Origin: DIGJ01 sp041739345 | GTDB taxonomy: Bacteria > Bacillota > Clostridia > Lachnospirales > Lachnospiraceae | Length of the DNA stretch: 64,000 nucleotides | Direction: 5' to 3' | NCBI GenBank assembly: GCA_041739345.1 | Contig: JBGSNZ010000021.1 | Span: 310,001-374,000 of the forward strand | Shown: positions 1 to 8,345 of the stretch, piece by piece | Layout of the letters: each line of letters opens with the position of its first letter | Numbering within the stretch: position 1 is the first letter of the stretch | Program-made: the position numbers and the translations under genes | The notes under the pieces: generated by a model | Told to the model about the DNA's origin: nothing | The model's database searches: none | Seen by the model: only the letters and a program-made list of their open reading frames with translations

Positions 1-529
1 CAGCTGCATTAATTCCTACATAGATAAGTCCAAGTACACCAAATACATAGAAAATTTTAGCACTAGAAACAAGGTCGTTGTATTTTTCTTCTCGTTTTAC
101 ATAAATATTAGAAGATTCCTTTAAATTTTTAGAGTTATTTTTAGATTTCGATTGGAGGTTTTCAGTATCTTCTTCCGATTCCAAGAAATCTTCCTCCTGT
201 AAATTGGAATCTTCGGATTCCAATGCTGGGGTTTCATTCATTTCAGTCAAATAGAAAGCCTGAAATAATTTCTTTGCTGCTTTTCCATCTTCGAGTGCTA
301 CCTTAACCAAATAATCCTCTGTTTTTTCCTGATATTCTTTTATACCAGATGTAAGATTTGAATAGGTCAAAAACTCCAAGAATTTATCAGCTAATTCTTC
401 ACTTTCGCAGGACATTATCTCTTGAAATTTCTTTTCTTCCTCTAAGTGATCGACTAATTCTGTTCCACAATCTGCACAGACGGTAATGCCTTTTCTATAT
501 TCCAATCTGCATTTTGGACACCATCCCAT
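1..529 (-). CDS. Zinc-ribbon membrane protein, C-terminus cut by window edge
   Basis: Reading from the ATG at 529 on the minus strand, 176 residues are visible before the window ends. The N-terminus has two CxxC pairs (WCPKC, VCADCG) spaced as in a zinc ribbon. An acidic, serine-rich low-complexity stretch follows at about residues 100-140, and a hydrophobic segment starts near residue 157, so the protein is probably membrane anchored. The ATG is preceded by a clear AGGAGG site. I do not recognise the family; DUF2007-type signal-transducing zinc-ribbon proteins have this layout. Function unknown. Confidence 0.75.
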   Translation of the reverse strand, partial: MGWCPKCRLEYRKGITVCADCGTELVDHLEEEKKFQEIMSCESEELADKFLEFLTYSNLTSGIKEYQEKTEDYLVKVALEDGKAAKKLFQAFYLTEMNETPALESEDSNLQEEDFLESEEDTENLQSKSKNNSKNLKESSNIYVKREEKYNDLVSSAKIFYVFGVLGLIYVGINAA

Positions 530-605
530 AATGATACCTCCTAATTATTTTACTGAAATAATCGTAACATAGTGGAATATGGATTACAAGAAATAATGAA
601 TATTT

Positions 606-633
606 TTGACAAGTCTTAATATACTCCTATAAA
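606..633 (+). promoter_or_regulatory. Sigma-A-type promoter for 655-4780 genes
   Basis: A perfect -35 TTGACA (606-611) is followed after 16 nt by TATAAA (628-633). It lies about 20 nt before the first start codon of the radical-SAM gene group. Confidence 0.55.
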
Positions 634-654
634 GATAGAAAAAAGGATGATAGT

Positions 655-873
655 ATGGAAAATAAGCCGAATAAGATGAATGGTTTACAAGTAAGATTAC
701 TGGTTTGCGTTTTGATATTTTTACTATTTTTTACATTAAATCAAATATCAGAAACAAAAAATTGGTTGCATTCGTCTGGAATCCTTAAGAGAATTGAGTC
801 TTTTGAGGACATTTATAGGCTTGAAGATGAATGTATCCTATGGTACAATTCATTTGCAGAAGAAAACAAGTAA
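655..873 (+). CDS. Small single-pass membrane protein (72 aa), unknown
   Basis: A 72-residue protein with one hydrophobic segment (about residues 13-29, LLVCVLIFLLFFTL) and a charged C-terminal tail. It has a promoter just upstream, an AAGGATG ribosome site, and ends 33 nt before the radical-SAM start, so it is probably the first gene of that transcript. I recognise no family. The tail (EDECILWYNSFAEENK) is acidic and could face the cytoplasm. It could also be only a leader ORF, but the promoter and ribosome site support translation. Confidence 0.55.
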   Translation: MENKPNKMNGLQVRLLVCVLIFLLFFTLNQISETKNWLHSSGILKRIESFEDIYRLEDECILWYNSFAEENK

Positions 874-906
874 ATGAAAGATGCCATAAAGGCAGATAGG
901 AGTTTA

Positions 907-2775
907 ATGAGAAAATTAGCACTTTCGGATGAAATTTTATTAAAAATAGAAAAACCTGCAAGATACATTGGAAACGAAGTAAATATGGTTGTTAAAAATC
1001 CCAAAGAGGTAGCCGTTCGTTTTTGTATGTGCTTTCCTGATGTATATGAAATCGGAATGTCTCACTTAGGCATTCAGATTCTTTATGATATGTTTAATCA
1101 AAGAGAAGATGTGTATTGTGAGAGAGTATACTCTCCGTGGGTTGATATGGATAAGGTCCTCCGAGAAGAAAAGATTCCTCTTTTTTCTTTAGAAACGCAG
1201 GAACCAATTAAGAACTTTGATTTTTTGGGTATTACATTACAATATGAAATGTGTTATACCAATATTTTGCAAATATTAGATTTATCAGGAATCCCTTTGA
1301 TTGCAGCAGAACGAGGGGAAGATGACCCTATTGTTATCGGTGGTGGACCTTGCTCTTACAATCCAGAACCGATCGCTGATTTCTTTGATATTTTTTATAT
1401 TGGAGAAGGGGAAACGGTTTACGATCAACTGCTTGATGCTTATAAAGAATGTAAAAATCGTGGTGCTAGCCGAAAAGAATTTTTAGAACATGCGGCGCAA
1501 ATTGAGGGGCTTTACGTGCCTTCTTTTTATGATGTCACCTATCATGAGGATGGTACCATTAAAGAATTTAAAAAGAACAACGAGCATGCGCAGGATTCTA
1601 TTAAAAAACAAGTGATGATGGAACTAAGCAATACCTTTTATCCTGAAAAACCATTGGTTCCATTGGTTAAAGTGACACAGGATCGAGTGGTCTTAGAAAT
1701 TCAGCGAGGTTGTATTAGAGGTTGCCGTTTTTGTCAGGCAGGTATGTTGTATCGCCCAATCCGTGAGCGTGATATTGAATTCTTAAAAGACCGTGCCAGC
1801 AAGATGTTAAAATCAACGGGGCATGAAGAAATTTCATTAAGTTCCTTGAGCTCTAGTGATTATTCAGATCTGCAGGGGATTGTATACTACTTAATTGATG
1901 AGTTTCGTGAGAAAGGGGTTAATATATCCCTTCCATCACTTCGAATTGATGCCTTTGCCCTTGATGTTATGAGTAAGGTTCAGGATATTAAAAAGAGTAG
2001 TTTGACTTTCGCGCCGGAAGCGGGTTCTCAAAGACTTCGAGATGTTATTAATAAAGGGCTTACAGAAGAGGTTATTTTGCAAGGTGCAATGGATGCTTTT
2101 GAAAGTGGTTGGAACCGTGTTAAACTATACTTTATGTTAGGGCTTCCGACTGAAAATTATGATGATATTGAAGGAATCGCTATTTTATCGAATGAGATAG
2201 CAAAAGAATATTATACCATTCCAAAAGATCAAAGAAATGGGAAAGTACAGATTGTATCCAGTACATCCTTTTTTGTACCAAAACCTTTTACACCATTCCA
2301 GTGGACAAGAATGAATACAGGGGAAGAATTTCTTGAAAAGCAGCGTTTCTTAAATGGAAAAATGAAAGAACAGTTAAACTATAAGAGTATTAAATATAAT
2401 TGGCATGAAGTAGAAGTAACGACGCTAGAAGGCGTGTTTGCAAGAGGTGATCGAAAACTGTGTCCAGCAATCTTAGATGCATATCAAAGTGGGTGTATGT
2501 TTGATGCTTGGTCGGAGTATTTTGATTACGATAAATGGTTACAAGCATTTGATAAAAATGGAATCGACATGATGTTCTACACAAACAGAGAACGATCAGA
2601 AAGTGAAATTTTGCCATGGGATTACATTGATATAGGTGTGAGCAAGCATTTTCTATGGAACGAATATGAAGCGGCAAAGAATGAGACTATTACACCAAAT
2701 TGCAGACAAAAGTGTGCCGGTTGTGGTGCAGCATCCTTTGGTGGTGGCGTTTGCATGGAAGTCAGGGGTAATTAA
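907..2775 (+). CDS. B12-binding-like radical SAM protein, TIGR03960 family
   Basis: A 622-residue protein. The radical-SAM cluster motif CIRGCRFCQAG lies near residue 268 and binds the [4Fe-4S] cluster that cleaves SAM. The N-terminal third has the pattern of a cobalamin-binding-like domain (MSHLGIQILYDMFN). The C-terminus carries a second Cys set (NCRQKCAGCGA). Start chosen at 907 because AGGAG sits 4 nt before it; an upstream in-frame ATG at 874 lacks a ribosome site. It is followed 10 nt later by its usual partner DUF2344 and then RNase G. Substrate unknown; by context a tRNA/rRNA or ribosome-linked modification is plausible (inference). Confidence 0.85.
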   Translation: MRKLALSDEILLKIEKPARYIGNEVNMVVKNPKEVAVRFCMCFPDVYEIGMSHLGIQILYDMFNQREDVYCERVYSPWVDMDKVLREEKIPLFSLETQEPIKNFDFLGITLQYEMCYTNILQILDLSGIPLIAAERGEDDPIVIGGGPCSYNPEPIADFFDIFYIGEGETVYDQLLDAYKECKNRGASRKEFLEHAAQIEGLYVPSFYDVTYHEDGTIKEFKKNNEHAQDSIKKQVMMELSNTFYPEKPLVPLVKVTQDRVVLEIQRGCIRGCRFCQAGMLYRPIRERDIEFLKDRASKMLKSTGHEEISLSSLSSSDYSDLQGIVYYLIDEFREKGVNISLPSLRIDAFALDVMSKVQDIKKSSLTFAPEAGSQRLRDVINKGLTEEVILQGAMDAFESGWNRVKLYFMLGLPTENYDDIEGIAILSNEIAKEYYTIPKDQRNGKVQIVSSTSFFVPKPFTPFQWTRMNTGEEFLEKQRFLNGKMKEQLNYKSIKYNWHEVEVTTLEGVFARGDRKLCPAILDAYQSGCMFDAWSEYFDYDKWLQAFDKNGIDMMFYTNRERSESEILPWDYIDIGVSKHFLWNEYEAAKNETITPNCRQKCAGCGAASFGGGVCMEVRGN

Positions 2776-2785
2776 AGGAGAGCAT

Positions 2786-3580
2786 ATGATAAAAGTAAGA
2801 TTAAAATTTTATAAAACGGGTTCCCTCAAATTCATAGGGCACTTAGATGTTATGCGTTATTTTCAAAAGGCAATTCGTAGAAGTGAGATCCCAGTATCCT
2901 ATTCACAAGGATATAGCCCACATCAGCTGATTTCGTTTGCTTCTCCGCTTGGCGTAGGAAATACAAGTGACAGTGAATATATGGATATGCAGTTAGAACA
3001 ATGTGATGATTTAGAACAGATTAAAACGAGTTTAAACAATACGATGTCCTCAGAAATCCAAGTAGTTAGCATAAATAGATTGACAGAGGAAAGCAAAACC
3101 TCCATGTCCTTATTAGCAGCAGCCGATTATTTAGTTTCTTATAAAGATGGGTATAATTATCCGGAAAATTTTAAGGAAAGATTTGCAGAGTTTGCAAATC
3201 AGGATACAATCTTAGTAACAAAAAAGACAAAAAAGAGTGAGCAAGATATTGATCTTAAAAAATACATCTATCACTTTGCATTTGAACTCAATGAGTTTGA
3301 ACAAAAAATAGGACATGTTTTCGATAAGACAGTGGCGCAGGGGTATGAAAATGGAACTAAAGTTTATCTACAATTAACTTGCGGAAGTGTTCATAATATT
3401 AAACCTGATTTTTTAATGGAAGAATTTTGTAAGTACATCGGATTCGAATATAATTCTTATGCTTATCAAATTCACCGAATGGAAATGTATACGGATGAAA
3501 ATGCACCAAAGGGTGAAGTGAATTTAAATGGAAGCGAAATTGCTCGTAAGCTTGTGACATTAAATCAATTAGGAGAATAG
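2786..3580 (+). CDS. DUF2344 / TIGR03936 radical-SAM partner protein
   Basis: A 264-residue protein beginning IKVRLKFYKTGSLKFIGHLD, the hallmark N-terminus of the DUF2344 family, in which the domain is either fused to, or coded beside, a TIGR03960 radical-SAM protein. The start at 2786 has AAAGGAG 5 nt upstream and lies 10 nt after the radical-SAM stop, so the two are translated from one mRNA. The next gene (RNase G) starts 4 nt after its stop. No enzymatic motif is visible. It probably works as a subunit or substrate-binding partner of the radical-SAM enzyme (inference from fusion and adjacency). Confidence 0.85.
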   Translation: MIKVRLKFYKTGSLKFIGHLDVMRYFQKAIRRSEIPVSYSQGYSPHQLISFASPLGVGNTSDSEYMDMQLEQCDDLEQIKTSLNNTMSSEIQVVSINRLTEESKTSMSLLAAADYLVSYKDGYNYPENFKERFAEFANQDTILVTKKTKKSEQDIDLKKYIYHFAFELNEFEQKIGHVFDKTVAQGYENGTKVYLQLTCGSVHNIKPDFLMEEFCKYIGFEYNSYAYQIHRMEMYTDENAPKGEVNLNGSEIARKLVTLNQLGE

Positions 3581-3583
3581 TTC

Positions 3584-4780
3584 ATGAGTGAAAAATTAAT
3601 TATTACACGTAAAGATGATAAAATCATTACATCTACCTTTGAAGAGAACGAAATGGTCCAGGTATTTCTTGAAAAAATTGAGGAAGAAAATGTACTTGGT
3701 AATATTTATCTTGGTAAAGTCAAAAATATTATAAAAAATATCAATGCTGCATTTGTAGAAGTGGAAGATGGAACTATGTGTTATCTTCCAATCGATGATA
3801 ATGACGTACCGGTATTTGCGAATCAAAAGAAAAATGCAAAAATTAACGTAGGTGATACGATAGTGATGCAGATTACGAAGGAAAATGTAAAGACTAAGGC
3901 TCCATATGCAACGACAAATTTCAGCTTTACAGGAAAATATGTTGTATTAACTTATGGTAATAGTAAAATTGGTGTCTCTACTAAAATATCATCGGAAGAT
4001 GAAAGAGAACGCTTGAAGGATGTTTTAAGTAAGTATAAAAACGATAATTATGGTCTGATTGCGCGGACAAACTGCGAAGGTGCATTATCCGAATGGATTG
4101 AAACGGAAATCAAATTATTCATTGCTTTATATGAAAATATTATGGGATTTGGAATTCATAAGAGCCGTTTTTCGTGTATTTATCATGCTCCGAAAGGGTA
4201 TTTATGTAATATAAGAGATGGTGTTTCTGAAAATCTGGAAGAAATTATAACGGATGATGCTGAAATTTACAAAGAAATAGAGGAATATCTAAACTGTTAT
4301 CAACCAGAAGACATGAAAAAACTTAGGCTCTATGAAGATGCTGGCATTCGTTTGAATCATTTGTACGGGATTGAAACGAAAATTCAAAAAGCATTACAAA
4401 ATAAGGTTTGGCTAAAATCTGGCGGAACGCTGGTCATTGAACCAACGGAAGCACTTACCGTAATTGATGTTAATACGGGAAAAGCAATCAAAGGAAAACG
4501 TAATGTTCAGGAAACCTTTCGTAAGGTAAATATAGAAGCTGCGATCGAAATCGCAAAGCAGATTCGTTTAAGAAATCTATCTGGAATTATTATCGTTGAT
4601 TTTATTGATTTAGCATCAAAAGAGAGTAAAGACGAATTACTTCGATTGTTTAGCAACATATTAAAGAAAGATTTAGTAAAGACCGTTCTAGTTGATATGA
4701 CACCAATCGGACTTGTTGAAATTACACGAAAAAAGGTTCGAAAACCATTGCATGAGCAGGTAAAAAATAGTATAATTTAA
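3584..4780 (+). CDS. rng: Ribonuclease E/G family endoribonuclease, short form
   Basis: A 398-residue RNase E/G. An S1-like region is seen at residues 35-110 (GNIYLGKVKNI...CYLPIDD), followed by the catalytic core with the two Mg-binding aspartates in VIDVNTGKAIKGK and IIIVDFIDL. It ends at TRKKVRKPLHEQ, just before the place where E. coli RNase G/E carry the CPxC zinc-link, so the zinc-mediated dimer-dimer contact is absent. It should cleave single-stranded RNA 5' ends during mRNA decay or rRNA maturation in the cytoplasm. Third gene of the radical-SAM operon. Confidence 0.88.
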   Translation: MSEKLIITRKDDKIITSTFEENEMVQVFLEKIEEENVLGNIYLGKVKNIIKNINAAFVEVEDGTMCYLPIDDNDVPVFANQKKNAKINVGDTIVMQITKENVKTKAPYATTNFSFTGKYVVLTYGNSKIGVSTKISSEDERERLKDVLSKYKNDNYGLIARTNCEGALSEWIETEIKLFIALYENIMGFGIHKSRFSCIYHAPKGYLCNIRDGVSENLEEIITDDAEIYKEIEEYLNCYQPEDMKKLRLYEDAGIRLNHLYGIETKIQKALQNKVWLKSGGTLVIEPTEALTVIDVNTGKAIKGKRNVQETFRKVNIEAAIEIAKQIRLRNLSGIIIVDFIDLASKESKDELLRLFSNILKKDLVKTVLVDMTPIGLVEITRKKVRKPLHEQVKNSII

Positions 4781-4824
4781 ATAGGTAAAATTTACCGATT
4801 CCTACTATATGGAGGTGCATAAAT

Positions 4825-5463
4825 ATGCGCGTTAAGGTTATTATGATGCCTTTGAAGGACGTAAAATGTATATCAATTGATGATACCATTGGAGATGCAA
4901 TGAAAATTATCGATGAGTATCGGTTGTTATCCATGCCAGTTGTCGAAGGTACAAAATTCATTGGTGTTTTATCAAAGCAACATACGTATGAAAGTTACTT
5001 TAAAGAGTATACTTGTTCGAAAGAAGAGTATTTTGCATTAAAAGTAAAAGAACTAATGAAGAGTAAAATTGAAACCGTAAATAAAGAACTGCGTATTGAA
5101 GAAGCTGCCGCTTTATTTATTGAATCAAAAGTCCGCTTTATTCCAGTTACGGATGATAAAGGGACGTTAGAAGGAATTATTACACAGCAGGCGATTTTTA
5201 AATATTACCAAAAGCTTTTTGGTGCGAATTACAACACACTTACAATTTTTTGCCATGATTACAAAGGTGTGTTTGCTAAAATTTGTGATATCATTGCAAA
5301 ATCAGGTGGAAGCATTAAGAATATTTTGAATGTGGATACCGAAGTTATGGGTATTCAGGAATTTTTCTTACGAATTGACTCCGATGATTTTGGAAAGGTT
5401 GTCAAAGAATTAGAAAAGAATAAATATGACGTACGTCATATACATTATGCAAAAAAAGACTGA
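4825..5463 (+). CDS. CBS-domain plus ACT-domain regulatory protein
   Basis: A 212-residue soluble protein with a CBS pair (residues 1-60 and about 75-130, VKELMKSKIETV and VRFIPVTDDKGTLEGIITQQ) and a C-terminal ACT-like domain (about 140-212, LTIFCHDYKGVFAKICDIIAK). This AcuB-like layout binds adenine nucleotides and small ligands and usually senses energy or amino-acid state. No catalytic domain is present. GGAGG precedes the ATG. It sits 44 nt after rng and is followed by a strong terminator, so it closes the first operon. The ligand is unknown. Confidence 0.8.
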   Translation: MRVKVIMMPLKDVKCISIDDTIGDAMKIIDEYRLLSMPVVEGTKFIGVLSKQHTYESYFKEYTCSKEEYFALKVKELMKSKIETVNKELRIEEAAALFIESKVRFIPVTDDKGTLEGIITQQAIFKYYQKLFGANYNTLTIFCHDYKGVFAKICDIIAKSGGSIKNILNVDTEVMGIQEFFLRIDSDDFGKVVKELEKNKYDVRHIHYAKKD

Positions 5464-5473
5464 TCGTTAAATA

Positions 5474-5550
5474 AAGTTCCTTCTATCTAATCAATCATTG
5501 AATATTTATAATGTCATGGTTGATAATTAGAAGGAACTTATTTTATTTTC
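5474..5550 (+). terminator. Intrinsic terminator after CBS-ACT gene
   Basis: Twelve-base perfect arms (AAGTTCCTTCTA at 5474-5485 and its complement at 5528-5539) with a long AT-rich loop, followed by a T-rich tract. It separates the rng operon from the rplU operon. Confidence 0.65.
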
Positions 5551-5561
5551 CTTAAAATTAC

Positions 5562-5590
5562 TTGACAAGTATTCATTTGTATGATTAAAT
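5562..5590 (+). promoter_or_regulatory. Promoter of rplU-prp-rpmA operon
   Basis: TTGACA (5562-5567), 17-nt spacer, TTAAAT (5585-5590). Predicted RNA start near 5597, leaving a leader of about 100 nt before rplU. Confidence 0.6.
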
Positions 5591-5596
5591 AGTTTT

Positions 5597-5690
5597 GTGT
5601 GCCGCACAGTGAGGTATGGGAAACAAAAACTGTTTCCATTATAAGTTTGTATTTTACAACACCATAACTGGCGAGTAATGATAAGGAGGT
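5597..5690 (+). promoter_or_regulatory. Ribosomal protein L21 leader RNA (candidate)
   Basis: The 5' UTR of rplU keeps elements typical of the Firmicutes L21 leader: a 5' GCCGCACAG segment, a central hairpin (GGAAAC...GTTTCC), and the terminal stretch ACTGGCGAGTAATGATAAGG just before the ribosome site. Such leaders are thought to let L21 repress its own operon. Identification is from remembered consensus, not from a covariance search. Confidence 0.55.
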
Positions 5691-5695
5691 GCCAT

Positions 5696-6004
5696 ATGTA
5701 CGCAATTATTGCAACAGGTGGTAAACAGTATACGGTAGCCGAAGGCGATGTCATTAAAGTTGAAAAGCTCGGATTTGAAGCTGGAGAAACTGTAACATTT
5801 GATCAAGTTCTTGTTGTAAACAACGGCGAAGTTAAAGTTGGAAACCCAACTGTAGCTGGAGCGACTGTTTCTGCAACCGTAGTTAAAGACGGTAAAGCAA
5901 AAAAAGTTATTGTTTACAGATATAAGAGAAAATCTGGATATCACAAGAAAAACGGTCATAGACAACAGTATACTCAAGTTAAGATTGAAAAAATCAATGC
6001 ATAA
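5696..6004 (+). CDS. rplU: 50S ribosomal protein L21
   Basis: A 102-residue protein starting MYAIIATGGKQYTVAEGDVI, the conserved L21 N-terminus, with the 23S-rRNA-binding basic segment VYRYKRKSGYHKKNGHRQQY near the C-terminus. Full family length. The start at 5696 follows AAGGAGG with 7-nt spacing; the upstream in-frame codons are not used because they overlap the ribosome site. It heads the L21-Prp-L27 operon, 2 nt before prp, and is preceded by a likely autoregulatory leader. Confidence 0.97.
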   Translation: MYAIIATGGKQYTVAEGDVIKVEKLGFEAGETVTFDQVLVVNNGEVKVGNPTVAGATVSATVVKDGKAKKVIVYRYKRKSGYHKKNGHRQQYTQVKIEKINA

Positions 6005-6006
6005 TT

Positions 6007-6327
6007 ATGATCGAGATAACGGTTAAAAAGAATCAAACAGGTATTTATAATGGACTTTGTGTAAAAGGACATGCAGGATTTGATGAATATGGCAAGGATA
6101 TTGTCTGTGCAGCAGTTTCTGTATTGGTTATAAATACATTAAATTCAATTGAAACGTTTACAAAGGATGTATTTGAATTAAATACAGATGAAGTAAGCGG
6201 ACTCATAGAATTTGAAATGGTTTCTAAGCAAAGCAAAGAAACCCGTCTGTTATTAGATTCATTATTACTTGGATTACAAGGGATTGAATCTGATTACGGA
6301 AAAGACTATATAAAATTATGTCAATAA
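6007..6327 (+). CDS. prp: Ribosomal-processing cysteine protease Prp
   Basis: A 106-residue cysteine protease (YsxB family). The catalytic pair is visible in KGHAGFDEYGKDIVCAAVS: the His of GHAG and the Cys of VCAAV. Prp removes the N-terminal extension of ribosomal protein L27 in Firmicutes and related phyla. The gene lies between rplU and rpmA, its standard place, and the next gene carries the matching cleavage site. It begins 2 nt after rplU and probably depends on translational coupling, since the ribosome site is weak. Confidence 0.95.
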   Translation: MIEITVKKNQTGIYNGLCVKGHAGFDEYGKDIVCAAVSVLVINTLNSIETFTKDVFELNTDEVSGLIEFEMVSKQSKETRLLLDSLLLGLQGIESDYGKDYIKLCQ

Positions 6328-6352
6328 CTTATACTCGAGGAGGTGTAAGACT

Positions 6353-6640
6353 ATGTTAAATATGAACCTTCAATTTTTTGCTCATAAAAAGGGAGTTGGT
6401 TCTACTAAGAATGGTAGAGATTCCGAATCCAAACGATTAGGAGCAAAAAGAGCTGATGGACAGTTTGTTTTAGCTGGAAACATTCTTTACAGACAACGTG
6501 GAACTAAGATTCATCCAGGTGTTAACGTTGGACGTGGCGGAGATGATACATTATTTGCTTTAGTAGATGGTGTGTTGAGATTCGAAAGAAAGGGTAGAGA
6601 CAAGAAACAAGCTAGTATTTACCCAGTTGAAGCAAAATAA
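6353..6640 (+). CDS. rpmA: 50S ribosomal protein L27 with Prp-cleaved extension
   Basis: A 95-residue L27. It starts MLNMNLQFFAHKKGVGSTKN; the LNLQFF-type extension is removed by Prp after the two phenylalanines, leaving AHKKG, whose N-terminus reaches the peptidyl-transferase centre. The start at 6353 is chosen because the extension is conserved from MLxxNLQFF and AGGAGG lies upstream. Last gene of the L21-Prp-L27 unit; a hairpin terminator separates it from obgE. Confidence 0.97.
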   Translation: MLNMNLQFFAHKKGVGSTKNGRDSESKRLGAKRADGQFVLAGNILYRQRGTKIHPGVNVGRGGDDTLFALVDGVLRFERKGRDKKQASIYPVEAK

Positions 6641-6656
6641 TTTGTAACGATTTGTA

Positions 6657-6692
6657 AGCTCCAATGGCTTTGCTATTGGAGCTGTTTCTTTA
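6657..6692 (+). terminator. Hairpin terminator/attenuator between rpmA and obgE
   Basis: Perfect nine-base arms AGCTCCAAT / ATTGGAGCT with a 9-nt loop, followed by GTTTCTTT. The weak T tract suggests partial readthrough into obgE, reducing obgE relative to ribosomal protein mRNA. Confidence 0.6.
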
Positions 6693-6710
6693 TTAGATTG
6701 GAGTTAGAAA

Positions 6711-7997
6711 ATGTTTGCAGATAGTGCAAAAATATACATCCGTTCCGGTAAGGGCGGAGATGGACATGTTAGTTTTCGACGCGAATTATTTGTTGCTGCA
6801 GGAGGACCAGATGGTGGTGATGGCGGACGAGGTGGAGACCTTATATTTCAAGTGGATGCAGGAATAAATACACTCAATGAGTTTCGTCATGTAAGAAAAT
6901 ACTGTGCAGAGGATGGAGAGTCAGGTAGTAAGCGTAATTGCCATGGCGCAGATGGAAAAGACTTAGTAATCAAAGTTCCAGAAGGAACTATCATCAAAGA
7001 TACAGAGACGGGCAAAGTAATTGCCGATATGTCTCACGAAAATAAAAGAGAAGTTATACTTAAAGGTGGACGTGGTGGAAAAGGAAACCAGCATTATGCA
7101 ACTGCAACGATGCAGGTTCCAAAGTATGCGCAGCCAGGTAAGTCATCGAAAGAATTAAGTGTAACATTAGAACTAAAAGTAATTGCGGATGTTGGATTGG
7201 TTGGATTTCCAAATGTTGGTAAATCAACGTTTCTTTCTCGTGTTACGAATGCAAAGCCAAAGATAGCAAATTATCACTTTACAACCCTTAATCCTAATCT
7301 TGGTGTAGTTGACCTAGAAGGAACCGATGGGTTTGTAATCGCAGATATTCCAGGACTTATTGAAGGAGCTTCCGAAGGAATCGGACTAGGACATGAGTTT
7401 TTGAAGCATATCGAACGTACGAAGGTTATTATTCATATTGTAGATGCTGCATCGACAGAGGGAAGAGACCCACTTCAAGATATCAATGCAATCAATGAAG
7501 AATTAGTTCGATATAACCCTGAACTTGCTAATAAGCCGCAGGTAATTGCTGCAAATAAATGTGATGTATTTTATGGTTCAGAAGAAGAAACTGTAATAAC
7601 ATTATTAAAAGAAGAATTTGAACCAAAGGGAATGAAAGTATTTCCGATTTCTGCCGTTAGCGGAAAAGGTGTAAAAGAAATTCTTTATGCAGTGAAAGAA
7701 ATGCTTAATAATCTGGATGATACGCCTATTATCTTTGAAAGAGAATACTTCCCAGAGCAGATGATGTTTAAAGATGAGCCATATACCGTTGAAAAAGATG
7801 AAGATGGTATTTATGTAGTCGAAGGACCTAGGATTGAACGTATGCTTGGTTATACCAATTTAGATTCGGAAAAAGGATTTGATTTCTTCCAGAAATTCCT
7901 CAAGAATAATGGAATATTAGAAGAATTAGAAGAACTTGGAATTGAAGAAGGCGATACCGTAAGGTTATATGGTCTTGAATTTGATTATTATAAATAA
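6711..7997 (+). CDS. obgE: Ribosome-assembly GTPase Obg/CgtA
   Basis: A 428-residue Obg. The glycine-rich Obg fold covers residues 1-158 (GGPDGGDGGRGGD). The G domain has G1 GFPNVGKST, G3 DIPGLIEGA, G4 NKCD and G5 SAVSGKG. A C-terminal OCT domain (about 345-428) is present, as in most Gram-positive Obg. It acts in late 50S assembly and links to (p)ppGpp levels. Neighbours L21, L27, YhbY and RsfS all belong to large-subunit biogenesis. Confidence 0.97.
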   Translation: MFADSAKIYIRSGKGGDGHVSFRRELFVAAGGPDGGDGGRGGDLIFQVDAGINTLNEFRHVRKYCAEDGESGSKRNCHGADGKDLVIKVPEGTIIKDTETGKVIADMSHENKREVILKGGRGGKGNQHYATATMQVPKYAQPGKSSKELSVTLELKVIADVGLVGFPNVGKSTFLSRVTNAKPKIANYHFTTLNPNLGVVDLEGTDGFVIADIPGLIEGASEGIGLGHEFLKHIERTKVIIHIVDAASTEGRDPLQDINAINEELVRYNPELANKPQVIAANKCDVFYGSEEETVITLLKEEFEPKGMKVFPISAVSGKGVKEILYAVKEMLNNLDDTPIIFEREYFPEQMMFKDEPYTVEKDEDGIYVVEGPRIERMLGYTNLDSEKGFDFFQKFLKNNGILEELEELGIEEGDTVRLYGLEFDYYK

Positions 7998-8040
7998 AGT
8001 AAAAAGGTTTGTATGCGTTTAACCGCAGATAGGAGTGCGT

Positions 8041-8328
8041 ATGACAAGTAAACAAAGAGCATATTTAAAAGGGCTGGCAATGAACATGGATCCAATTTTT
8101 CAAATTGGAAAAGCAAGTTTAACACCAGAAATAGTAGCTGCAGTGGATGAAGCGTTAGAAGCAAGAGAATTAGTTAAAATTGGCGTATTAAAAAACTGTA
8201 TGGATGATCCCAAAGAAATGGCTTCCATGATGAGCGAGAGAACGCGCTCACAAGTAGTTCAGGTTATCGGGAAGAAAATAGTATTGTATCGCGAATCGAA
8301 GAATAAAAAGAAAATTTTACTTCCTTAA
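8041..8328 (+). CDS. yhbY: YhbY/CRS1-domain RNA-binding protein
   Basis: A 95-residue protein made of a single CRS1-YhbY (CRM) domain: TSKQRAYLKGLAMNMDPIFQ, then IGKASLTPEIVAAVDEALE, typical of the family that binds pre-50S particles. The start is ATG 8041 with AGGAG 5 nt before; an in-frame GTG at 8035 overlaps the ribosome site and is unlikely. It follows obgE by 43 nt and precedes nadD-yqeK by 17 nt, the usual Firmicutes order. Confidence 0.93.
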   Translation: MTSKQRAYLKGLAMNMDPIFQIGKASLTPEIVAAVDEALEARELVKIGVLKNCMDDPKEMASMMSERTRSQVVQVIGKKIVLYRESKNKKKILLP

Positions 8329-8345
8329 GAAAGGATTGAAACATT

